Source: Corynebacterium variabile (lineage in GTDB: Bacteria; Actinomycetota; Actinomycetes; Mycobacteriales; Mycobacteriaceae). From it: a DNA stretch of 64,000 nucleotides. The notes beneath the pieces were generated by a model, which made no database searches, was not told the DNA's origin, and worked only from the letters and a program-made list of their open reading frames with translations. Positions 57,749 through 64,000 of the stretch are shown here, piece after piece. Both the position numbers and the translations under genes were made by a program. Numbering within the stretch: position 1 is the first letter of the stretch; every line of letters begins with the position of its first letter. The stretch is from the NCBI RefSeq assembly GCF_006539825.1, contig NZ_BJNT01000016.1, positions 48,655 through 112,654 on the forward strand, written 5' to 3'.

Positions 57749-59097
57749 TCGGCCAGCGCGCCCATCGGGTCCCATGCGGGCAGCACGTGCGGGGTGGCGT
57801 CGGAGGCCCAGGCGTCCCGGTACTCCTGCGGCAGTCGGTCGGGGTGCACGGCAATGACGAAGACGTACTCGTCGAACCAGGAGTCGTTCATCGTCCAGAA
57901 GCCCTTGTCCGCGTTCTTCGGACCCCAGGAGTTCTCCACGCGCCACTTCACCGGGACGCCGGAGTCGTCGAGGTCTACACCGGTGATGACCATGGCGTGG
58001 GTCATGAGGGATTCGCCGGTGAGGACGCGGGCCTGCTTGTCGAGCGCCTCCACACCGAGTTCCACCTGGTAGAAGCCGGTGTAGTCGTGCAGGTGGGCGT
58101 CCCACACGCCTTTGTCGCGGTCGGACTGGGCGACGGTGTCGCAGCCGAACCAGACGGGGCGTCCTTCCTGGAGTGCGGCGACCGCGGCGTCCTTGAGGAC
58201 GGCGGTCGGGGCGTTGAGGTAGGTGACCGGGGCTGCGCCGACGACATTGCCGAGGTAGTCGACGGTGAACTTCTCGCCGTAGGGGGAGGAGTCGCGCGGG
58301 TCGTTGACCAGGCAGACATACTCGCCGAGGTCGGCGGGGAGGTACTTCGCCGCGAACTCGAGCGGGGTGAGCGTGCCCTCGCGGTGGAACTCGTCGTTCT
58401 TGTCGCGGTACTGCCAGACGAACTCCTCCGGCGGGACGCCGAGGTGGGCGGTGAGGATCCGGTGGACCTCACCGAGCGCGGCGCGGTGGGCGGTCGACCC
58501 GTCACCGCCCCCGGCGATCTCGGCACGGATCCGCAGCGCACCGGTGCGGGTGGCTGTGGAGATGTCGCGGTTCATCTTCGCGGTGTGCGAGGACGACCAG
58601 GTCTCCGGCATGGCGTACTTCGGGACGATGCCGTACTTCTCGACCAGCGCGACGAACATGTTCCACTGTCCGCCGTCCTCGGCCGGGTGGTCCAGCAGGT
58701 GCTGGACGGTGCGGTCGTCCAGCGGCCGGTCGGCGAGCTCGACCATCGCGGTGAGCAGGTAGTTCGCCTTCTCCAGCTTGTCCCAGTAGTGCAGCCAGGA
58801 CTGCGAGTACTCGAGGTCCTTGATGCCGGTCTCGTCCATGGCGTCGCCACGCACGGAGTTCAGTCCGGCGAACAGCCAGCACCGCCCGGAGCGCTGCTGG
58901 TCGGCGACGGCCCACTGGTCCAGCTTCACGGACATGGAGTGGTCGGCGGACGCCAGGATCTCCCGGTCGAGGGTCAGCTTCTGCACGTCCGCGGCGGTCG
59001 CGGCGTTGCGGGCGACCTTCCAGGACGCGTCGGACGCCAGGTCCGCGGCGAATCCGGCGAGGGTGTCTGTGTTGATTCCGTTCATGTTCTCACTCAT
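57745..59097 (-). CDS. pepC: C1B cysteine aminopeptidase (PepC/bleomycin hydrolase), first copy
   Basis: 450 residues. The papain-like triad is visible: Cys73 in QQRSGRCWLFAGLN, His in SLMTHAMVITGV, and Asn in WRVENSWGPKNADKG. The family forms cytoplasmic hexamers that trim peptides; no signal peptide is present, which agrees. It shares clear similarity over its full length with the gene upstream, so the two are a tandem duplication. The gap between the copies is 5 nt. Confidence 0.92.
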   Translation of the reverse strand: MSENMNGINTDTLAGFAADLASDASWKVARNAATAADVQKLTLDREILASADHSMSVKLDQWAVADQQRSGRCWLFAGLNSVRGDAMDETGIKDLEYSQSWLHYWDKLEKANYLLTAMVELADRPLDDRTVQHLLDHPAEDGGQWNMFVALVEKYGIVPKYAMPETWSSSHTAKMNRDISTATRTGALRIRAEIAGGGDGSTAHRAALGEVHRILTAHLGVPPEEFVWQYRDKNDEFHREGTLTPLEFAAKYLPADLGEYVCLVNDPRDSSPYGEKFTVDYLGNVVGAAPVTYLNAPTAVLKDAAVAALQEGRPVWFGCDTVAQSDRDKGVWDAHLHDYTGFYQVELGVEALDKQARVLTGESLMTHAMVITGVDLDDSGVPVKWRVENSWGPKNADKGFWTMNDSWFDEYVFVIAVHPDRLPQEYRDAWASDATPHVLPAWDPMGALAD

Positions 59098-59102
59098 CTC
59101 GC

Positions 59103-60503
59103 TCAGGCCATTGCATCCCAGATCGGCAGGACAGTGGTCTCGCCACGGTCCAGGGCGTCGAGGCCGGGGAAGTCGTCACCGAGCAGTCGGCGGTGGACGG
59201 CGATCTGGAAGACGTTGTCGTCGAACCAGGAGTCCTTCATGGTGCCGTAGCCCTTCATCGACCCGGCGCCGGCGAGCTTGGCGTGCTCGCCGTGGCTCTT
59301 CGTGCCCCAGGAGTTTTCGACGCGCCAGGTGCCGGCCTCGTTGTCGTAGCCGGTGAGGACCATGCCGTGGGTAGGCATGGATTCGCGGGTGCGCATCTGG
59401 TCGGCCTTCGAGGTCCCCGGTCCGGAGACCGTGGTGGTGCCGTAGAGGGCGTCGCGCTCGTAGAGGTCGGCGTTCCAGATGCCCAGGGCGGCGGCGAACT
59501 GGCGGTTGACGTCGCAGGCGAACCAGACCGGCTCACCGGCGTCGATGCTGGCCTTCGCGATGCGCTTGAGCTCGCTGACCCCGACATTGATGTAGGAGGT
59601 GTCGGCGGTGCCCCACATGTTGGTCCCCTCGGCGACGCTGTACGCGGCGCCGTAGGGGTTCTCTTCGCGGGGGTCGTCGACCAGGCAGACGTAGTTCTCC
59701 AGCCCGCCGGTGAACTCGTCGGACAGGACACGGTCCCGGAACTCCAGCGGGGTGAATTCGCCCTCGCGGTGGAACTCCTTGTCAGTGCCGCTCGAGTCGC
59801 GGTACTGCCAGACGAACCGCTCCGGGGGCAGGCCGAGGTGGGTGGCGAGGACGCGGTGGGCGTCCTTCAGGCCGGCCTCGATGATCGGCGCGGTGGTCTC
59901 CGCGCCGGCACCCGCGAGCACGGCCTCCCGGATCTTCCAGGCGGTGGCGCGCAGTACGGTCTGCAGCCGGGCGTCCATCTGGTGGGTGTTGCCGGAGTTG
60001 AAGGTCTCGCCCATCGCCTCCTTCGGCACGACGCCGTACTTGCCGACGAGGTTGACCAGGTAGTTCCACCAGCCGCCGTCATGGGCGACGTGGGTCAGCA
60101 GGCTGTTGACCAGGCGGTCGTCGGGGTCGGTGACTCCGGAACGGAAGAGCTCGTCGAGGCGTCGCAGTGCGTGGTTCGACTTCTCGATCTTGTCGTAGAA
60201 CTGGAGGTACGACTCCGAGAACTCGAAGTCCTCGACGTTGAGGCTCTCGGCGACACGGTGGCGGAAGACGTTGAGCCCGGCGAACATCCAGCAGCGGCCG
60301 GACTGCTTCTGGTCGGTGACGCCCAGGGAATCGAGCTTCACCTCCGTCGTCGGGTCGACAGCGGTGACCGCGGCCCGGTTGAGGGTGACACTGTCGATGT
60401 CTGTCGAGGTTACGGCGTTGGTTGCGATACGCAGCGCAGGGTCGGACGCCGCGGTGTCACGGAGTTCCGTGAGCACCCCGGCGGAGAGGGAGAAATCAGG
60501 CAT
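59103..60503 (-). CDS. pepC: C1B cysteine aminopeptidase (PepC/bleomycin hydrolase), second copy
   Basis: 466 residues. Active-site residues are Cys71 in QKQSGRCWMFAGLN, His in MPTHGMVLTGYD, and Asn in WRVENSWGTKSHG. It is the promoter-proximal member of the pair; a TATAAC hexamer (minus strand, 60510-60515) lies 6 nt before its ATG. The insertion sequence ends only 44 bp upstream of the start, so any upstream activator sites have been replaced. The paralogues differ by a Gly/Ser-rich insertion near the C terminus. Confidence 0.92.
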   Translation of the reverse strand: MPDFSLSAGVLTELRDTAASDPALRIATNAVTSTDIDSVTLNRAAVTAVDPTTEVKLDSLGVTDQKQSGRCWMFAGLNVFRHRVAESLNVEDFEFSESYLQFYDKIEKSNHALRRLDELFRSGVTDPDDRLVNSLLTHVAHDGGWWNYLVNLVGKYGVVPKEAMGETFNSGNTHQMDARLQTVLRATAWKIREAVLAGAGAETTAPIIEAGLKDAHRVLATHLGLPPERFVWQYRDSSGTDKEFHREGEFTPLEFRDRVLSDEFTGGLENYVCLVDDPREENPYGAAYSVAEGTNMWGTADTSYINVGVSELKRIAKASIDAGEPVWFACDVNRQFAAALGIWNADLYERDALYGTTTVSGPGTSKADQMRTRESMPTHGMVLTGYDNEAGTWRVENSWGTKSHGEHAKLAGAGSMKGYGTMKDSWFDDNVFQIAVHRRLLGDDFPGLDALDRGETTVLPIWDAMA

Positions 60504-60509
60504 GTGTCC

Positions 60510-60515
60510 GTTATA
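60510..60515 (-). promoter_or_regulatory. -10 hexamer TATAAC (minus strand), leaderless pepC
   Basis: TATAAC lies 6 nt upstream of the ATG at 60503 on the minus strand; the insertion sequence begins at 60547. Confidence 0.5.
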
Positions 60516-60546
60516 CGCGCTGCAGGGCCCGTCGGCCGGGTTTACC

Positions 60547-62002
60547 GGCTCTTCGCGATTCACAGTGCGTTGATCCGGTCGCGGAGCTGCCCGGAGTGGA
60601 TCAACGACCGCAAGATGTAGTGGTCGAGGTTTCTGAATCCCAGGGCGATGCCGCGCAGATGCTCCAGCCGTCCATTGATGGCCTCGACGGGGCCGTTCGA
60701 CGCTCCCACATCGAAGTACGCCAGGATGTCGGCCCGTCGGCGCCACAGGGTCCGTCCAAGCTGTGCCAGCTCCTCCAGCCCCGCGGGTAGACCCTGACGC
60801 AGAGCGTCGATCACCCTGGACATCAACTTCTTGCCCCGTGACTTGTCCGGGTGGCCGTACGCGGCGATGACGTCCTGGTAGAACGCCCAGGTGACCTGCA
60901 AAGCGACGTAATCGTCGTCAGTGGCCCACAGCAGATTCAGCCGTTGTTTCTGCCGCTCGGTCAGATAGTTCGTCCTGGTCATCAGGCTACGACGGTGCTT
61001 GTACAGCGGGTCATCCTTGCGTCCACGCCGCCCGGTCGTTTCTCGTTGCAGGCGTTGCCGACACCCGGTGAGCTTCTCGGCGGCCAGGTGCACCACATGA
61101 AATGGGTCCATCACCTTCGTCGCCGCGGGCAGGGCGTGGTCCACGGCGGTGGCGTAGCCGGCGAAGCCGTCCATCGTCACCACCTGAACCGACTCGCGGA
61201 ACGCTTCGCTGCGTTGCTGCAACCAGCTTCGTAGAACCTCGGCGCTGCGCCCGGGCCGCATGTCGATCAGACGGGCCGGACCCGCCCCGTCGACCAGTGG
61301 GGTCAGGTCCACCAGGACGGTGACCATTGAGGACGGCTCGCCGGGCCGGCGGGTGTGCTTCCAGACATGCTCATCGACTCCGAGGATCCGTACTCCGGCC
61401 AGGTGCGACGGGTCGGCGTAGACGAGGTTCCGGGTGGCGGTGACGGCGACCTTGTTGACCAATTCCCAGCCCACGCCGAGGGCCTTGGCGGTTGCCGCGA
61501 CGCTCATCCGGTCGATGGCAAGGCGCTGGAGGATCCAGCGGGTCACCCGACGGGTCAGCGTGGCTCCATCGTCGGCGCACGGCAGGGAGGTCTGGAAGAT
61601 CTTCCTGGTGCAGGTGGGGTTGGTGCAGGTGAAGCGCGGTACCCGGACGTGAAGCCTCGTCGGGAAGCCGACTACAGGCAGGTCCACCAGCTGCCGGGTG
61701 ACGTGATCTCGCAGCACACCCGGATGTTTACAGCCAGGGCACTGATCGTCGACGGCCACCGGGGCGGCGTCGATGGCGGTGAACAGGCCGGCATCGGCGG
61801 CGTCGGTGATGGTCAATCCGATTTCAGCGGTGCGGCAGATGGTGTCAGCGACGAGGTTGCCAGTAGTGTGCACTTCTAGGGTCCTGGTTCGGTTCAGATG
61901 ATGGCTTCGCAACTCTCATCTTGTACCGGCCAGGGCCTCTTCATGTTGTGACACACCGCAGCTGCCCCACCGTCAGCTACGCACTCCGTATCGCGAAGAG
62001 CC
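60547..62002 (-). mobile_element. ISL3-family insertion sequence (IS31831/IS1207-like), 1456 bp
   Basis: Terminal inverted repeats of 24 nt at 60547-60570 and 61979-62002 both read GGCTCTTCGCGAT from the outside and share AGTGCGT further in (20 of 24 positions match). One transposase gene fills the element. Length and repeat sequence agree with the corynebacterial ISL3 group. The 8 bp outside each end differ (GGTTTACC on the left, ATCTATCG on the right), so there is no target-site duplication. Base composition changes to the right of the element. Confidence 0.92.
60560..61873 (-). CDS. ISL3-family transposase
   Basis: 437 residues from GTG 61873; a longer reading from TTG 61912 is possible. 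N-terminal zinc-finger cysteines (CPGCKHPG, then CTNPTCTRK), a helix-turn-helix, and the DDE domain: ILGVDEH, TMDGFAGY with MDPFHVVHLA, and the C-terminal glutamate in SNGPVEAINGRLEHLRG. Its stop codon falls inside the left terminal repeat, as is common in this family. The gene is full length and shows no frameshift, so it may be active. Confidence 0.93.
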   Translation of the reverse strand: MHTTGNLVADTICRTAEIGLTITDAADAGLFTAIDAAPVAVDDQCPGCKHPGVLRDHVTRQLVDLPVVGFPTRLHVRVPRFTCTNPTCTRKIFQTSLPCADDGATLTRRVTRWILQRLAIDRMSVAATAKALGVGWELVNKVAVTATRNLVYADPSHLAGVRILGVDEHVWKHTRRPGEPSSMVTVLVDLTPLVDGAGPARLIDMRPGRSAEVLRSWLQQRSEAFRESVQVVTMDGFAGYATAVDHALPAATKVMDPFHVVHLAAEKLTGCRQRLQRETTGRRGRKDDPLYKHRRSLMTRTNYLTERQKQRLNLLWATDDDYVALQVTWAFYQDVIAAYGHPDKSRGKKLMSRVIDALRQGLPAGLEELAQLGRTLWRRRADILAYFDVGASNGPVEAINGRLEHLRGIALGFRNLDHYILRSLIHSGQLRDRINAL

Positions 62003-62067
62003 ATCTATCGTGTACTTGATACGGAAAACCAGGGCCAGTATCAATGATTACAGTTTAGTAACAACTG

Positions 62068-62096
62068 TTGCCCTGAATCCCCCTATCGCGTATTGT
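62068..62096 (+). promoter_or_regulatory. promoter upstream of the interrupted secreted protein
   Basis: TTGCCC (62068-62073) and TATTGT (62091-62096) with 17 nt between them; the leader to ATG 62136 would be about 35 nt. Confidence 0.5.
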
Positions 62097-62135
62097 GCGT
62101 CACAGAAAAATATCCCTCACAGATATGGTCCTCAC

Positions 62136-62681
62136 ATGCACTCTTCAATGATGAAGCGCTTGGCCGCCGCGGCATTCTCTGTCGTGGTTCCCCTGGCCCT
62201 TTTTGTCGGCCCGGAAAACGCAAACACTGATGTTGCAGAAAAACCTACCGCTGGACAGTCCGGGGGAATCTGAAACCAGGAAATCAAGAAGTCTTCCGAC
62301 CGGTATAAGAACCCGGATAAGGTCGACACGCATACCGGAAATGAACGCTTCAGGGAATCTGCATCGGAAATCGGATACACCCCCGGAGAGTTAGCTAATG
62401 ATGTTTCCGAATACTTCAGCGAGGAAGAGGCGGAACGCCTCATCATCGACGGACTTGAAGACGAGGGTCAGCAAGCCAAGACGAAGTCCAGGATCAACAC
62501 GAAGATCAAGCCTTTCGATCTTGATTTCGGAAAGGCCAGGGCAGGTTGGGCCCTTTATCGGGCACAGGGCTTCCTCGTATGTGCCCCTGCAACGGTCGTG
62601 AACTCGCTAGCAGGGGCAGTCTGCAACATTGCGAAGACGGCTGGAGGTGGAGCAATCGACTTCAACAAACTATGCAACTAA
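62136..62681 (+). pseudogene. secreted protein gene interrupted by one in-frame UGA
   Basis: ATG 62136 opens a frame with a signal peptide (MMKRLAAAAFSVVVPLALFVG, read in two parts; signal cleavage likely after ENA). The frame reaches TGA at 62271-62273 (codon 46) and then continues with no other stop to TAA at 62679-62681. The sequence after the UGA is protein-like: acidic/helical (ANDVSEYFSEEEAERLIIDG), then a Gly/Ala-rich hydrophobic end with three cysteines (GFLVCAP, GAVCNIAK, NKLCN). A single base change TGG to TGA would explain it. The C-terminal end resembles secreted bacteriocin-like peptides, and a small membrane protein follows. Function unknown. The gene is AT-richer than the rest of the window. 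Confidence 0.6.
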
Positions 62682-62712
62682 CCATGTCTAGTTATATGAA
62701 AGTAGGTCCGCA

Positions 62713-62949
62713 ATGAGTTTTTGGAGTTTTATAAATACCGGGGTTAATGGAACCGAAGATCGACTTCACATAAAATTCATCTACGGCAATGCAATACTGT
62801 CAACAGTTCTGTCTTCGGTAGTCGCGGGAATTACGGGATGGATTACTGAAGGAAGTGTAGTATTCATCGCATTATCCGCCTTTGCTGCCATTGCTGCCGT
62901 GTACCTCATCAGCTACATTGTATTCACGGAAATAAGTAGATCCAGATAG
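62713..62949 (+). CDS. small two-helix membrane protein
   Basis: 78 residues, unrecognised. Two hydrophobic segments are ILSTVLSSVVAGITGWI and VVFIALSAFAAIAAVYLISYIVF. AGGT lies 6-9 nt before the ATG, a weak ribosome-binding site. It follows the interrupted secreted-protein gene by 31 nt on the same strand and shares its AT-rich composition. A toxin/immunity arrangement would have this shape, but that is an inference. Confidence 0.55.
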   Translation: MSFWSFINTGVNGTEDRLHIKFIYGNAILSTVLSSVVAGITGWITEGSVVFIALSAFAAIAAVYLISYIVFTEISRSR

Positions 62950-62993
62950 GCAACCCCTCTCCTGCTGTTGTTGCAGCATCGTCAGATCACTAG

Positions 62994-63572
62994 TTACAGC
63001 CAGTCGCGGTAGCGTTGTTCGTATTCCTCGTAGCTGTCGCAGCCGGCACCGTTGAGGGCGTCGGCGATGGTGAGGTCGGCTACCTCTTCTTCGGTTGCTT
63101 TTCGCACCTGGGTACGACTGTCTCGTTCGGTGATCGCAGCGGTGTATTCGTCGAGGTGCATGGCCCGTACAGCCTGTTCTGCGGCCTGGTGACTATACCC
63201 GTCGTGGTTGACCAGGCGAGTGAACATGGCCTGCATCTGCTTGAGGAGAAGGTCTATGTCGTCGGGGGTTGTCGATGGATCGTAGGCGCGCAGTGTGGCG
63301 GCGACGTCAGCCCGGGGGATGGGAAGCTCGGGTACTGTGCCTCGGTTCTGTTCTGGGGCCAGTTGCCGCTGCGTGCTGACGAGGTTCAGGACTTGCTGGC
63401 CGTACTCTTGCTCCAACTGAGGCAGGGCAATCTCGAGGGCCCGCTTGATGTAGACACTGCGTGAGCGTCCGGTGCGTTCGGCGAGCTCGTCGAGCTGGGC
63501 GATGAGGGTGTCGTCGAGCCGGACAGAGACAACGCGGCCGTGGCGGGTGGGGGCTTGCTTACGGGTGGGCAT
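62994..63572 (-). CDS. ribbon-helix-helix DNA-binding protein with long C-terminal region
   Basis: 192 residues. Residues about 13-50 (RVVSVRLDDTLIAQLDELAERTGRSRSVYIKRALE, in pieces) form a MetJ/Arc/CopG-type ribbon-helix-helix. The remaining 140 residues are helical and charged and are not recognised. Such proteins are common as antitoxins or plasmid and mobile-element regulators. GGAGG lies 8 nt before ATG 63572. No toxin gene follows it on the minus strand within 40 nt of its stop, where the small membrane-protein gene converges. Direct repeats upstream may be its operators. Confidence 0.75.
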   Translation of the reverse strand: MPTRKQAPTRHGRVVSVRLDDTLIAQLDELAERTGRSRSVYIKRALEIALPQLEQEYGQQVLNLVSTQRQLAPEQNRGTVPELPIPRADVAATLRAYDPSTTPDDIDLLLKQMQAMFTRLVNHDGYSHQAAEQAVRAMHLDEYTAAITERDSRTQVRKATEEEVADLTIADALNGAGCDSYEEYEQRYRDWL

Positions 63573-63617
63573 GTGGTGACCTCCATGGGGTGGAATGGAA
63601 ACGAGAAGCAATGACGA

Positions 63618-63783
63618 ACAGCGGACTGTAAACAATGTATACAACGCGGAAGTCGGGTTGTCCAGGATTTCTGTTGGTGTTCTCGCCGCGCCCGGAAGGC
63701 ACTGCTGAACTGACCATATACAGGTGGCGTCGTGTTCGGCAGCATTGCGCGTTGCCGACAGTGGACCCGTAAACAATGTCTAC
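63618..63783. repeat. two direct repeats upstream of the ribbon-helix-helix gene
   Basis: ACAG-C/T-GGAC followed by GTAAACAATGT-A/C-TAC occurs at 63618-63642 and 63758-63783, one base longer in the second copy. The 15-bp core GTAAACAATGTATAC is partly palindromic. Operator or iteron function is possible. The 411-bp gap 63573-63983 holds these repeats and the next promoter but no gene I can support. Confidence 0.6.
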
Positions 63784-63941
63784 CAAACCCGGGACAGTCC
63801 CCATTGCGGTGAGACAGGTTAACGAGACACTTTTCGTGACGGTTCCCGCAGGAGCCATGGTTGTTGACGCGCTCGCCGCACGTGTCTTGTAAACCTTAGC
63901 TTTCTAAGACTGCGGGTCACGCCTTCTTCGAGTCGTTGCTA

Positions 63942-63977
63942 CAACTAGTTGCTATAGCGACTAAACCGTTGTATGGT
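63942..63977 (+). promoter_or_regulatory. promoter and palindrome before the last gene
   Basis: CAACTAGTTG (63942-63951) is a perfect palindrome, and GTTGCTA occurs at 63935-63941 and 63948-63954. TATGGT (63972-63977) is 6 nt before the ATG at 63984, a leaderless -10. Confidence 0.45.
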
Positions 63978-63983
63978 GTGATC

Positions 63984-64000
63984 ATGTCAGAGACTACGAG
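63984..64000 (+). CDS. start of an unidentified gene (partial)
   Basis: ATG 63984 opens MSETT before the window ends. The start is inferred from the TATGGT hexamer 6 nt upstream and a palindrome further up. Too short for any functional call. Confidence 0.4.

Noticed and set aside
60504..60546. Insertion sequence disrupting the second pepC gene
   Set aside because: The element ends 43 bp upstream of the start codon, and both the coding sequence and its -10 hexamer are intact.
62271..62273. Selenocysteine at the in-frame UGA
   Set aside because: No stem-loop resembling a bacterial SECIS is evident just downstream and the product resembles no selenoprotein; a TGG to TGA change is simpler.

Overview
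The window is a chromosomal segment of a high-GC Corynebacterium (Actinobacteria). This rests on gene order and gene types: infA-rpsM-rpsK-rpsD-rpoA-rplQ-truA followed by a complete ESX-4 type VII secretion locus, then rplM-rpsI-glmM, the alr-tsaE-tsaB/rimI/tsaD-groES-groEL1-whiB3-sigD-rsdA-guaB-guaB3-guaA block, and the ImuA'/ImuB/DnaE2 mutasome. The same order is known from Mycobacterium and Corynebacterium. GC content is very high until about 62.0 kb. Many genes have a TANNNT -10 hexamer 6-8 nt before the start codon, which is the signature of leaderless actinobacterial transcripts. The high GC would fit a C. variabile/C. terpenotabidum-like species, but the species cannot be fixed from this sequence alone.

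Layout. 1-3.8 kb: 3' end of map, then the infA-rplQ translation/transcription operon, closed by a strong hairpin. 4.0-5.7 kb: a membrane protein overlapping truA. 5.8-7.5 kb (minus): a BASS/ACR3-like transporter and an unknown membrane-anchored protein. 7.6-17.9 kb: the ESX-4 locus (eccB, mycP, eccD, eccC, an Rv3446c-family protein, two WXG100 proteins), with a FadR-type regulator and a 38-residue amphipathic peptide gene inserted. 18.0-20.6 kb: rplM-rpsI and glmM. 20.7-22.5 kb: an unrecognised three-gene operon that may belong functionally to the secretion system. 22.5-34.5 kb: an alpha/beta-hydrolase-fold protein lacking the nucleophile serine, glmS, alr, tsaE, a single-gene TsaB-RimI-TsaD fusion, groES-groEL1, whiB3, sigD-rsdA. 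34.5-41.5 kb: a DUF5319 protein, guaB, guaB3, an APC permease, guaA. 41.5-52.7 kb: a membrane protein, imuA'-imuB, a sucrase/ferredoxin-like protein, an AMIN-like lipoprotein, metQ-metN-metI (minus), dnaE2. 52.7-55.1 kb: a ParA/MinD-like ATPase gene divergent from a frameshifted nuclease-like gene, bracketed by two copies of an 83-bp repeat. 55.2-60.5 kb: two secreted esterases/lipases and a tandem pair of C1B peptidases. 60.5-62.0 kb: an ISL3-family insertion sequence. 62.0-64.0 kb: a visibly AT-richer tail with a signal-peptide protein interrupted by one in-frame UGA, a small two-helix membrane protein, a ribbon-helix-helix regulator and the start of another gene.

How the parts work together. 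The first block supplies ribosome and RNA polymerase subunits. ESX-4 supplies a membrane secretion channel (EccB/C/D), its mycosin protease (MycP) and WXG100 substrates. glmM, glmS and alr feed cell-wall precursors. TsaE/B/D make the t6A tRNA modification. SigD/RsdA and WhiB3 are envelope and redox regulators. guaB/guaA make GMP. ImuA'-ImuB-DnaE2 form the SOS-inducible translesion mutasome, and a good LexA box lies upstream of imuA'. The most unusual items are the triple TsaB-RimI-TsaD fusion, the UGA-interrupted secreted protein with its membrane partner, the repeat-bracketed ATPase/nuclease module, the alr gene without a canonical start codon, the 38-residue peptide inside the ESX-4 locus and the uncharacterised operon after glmM.
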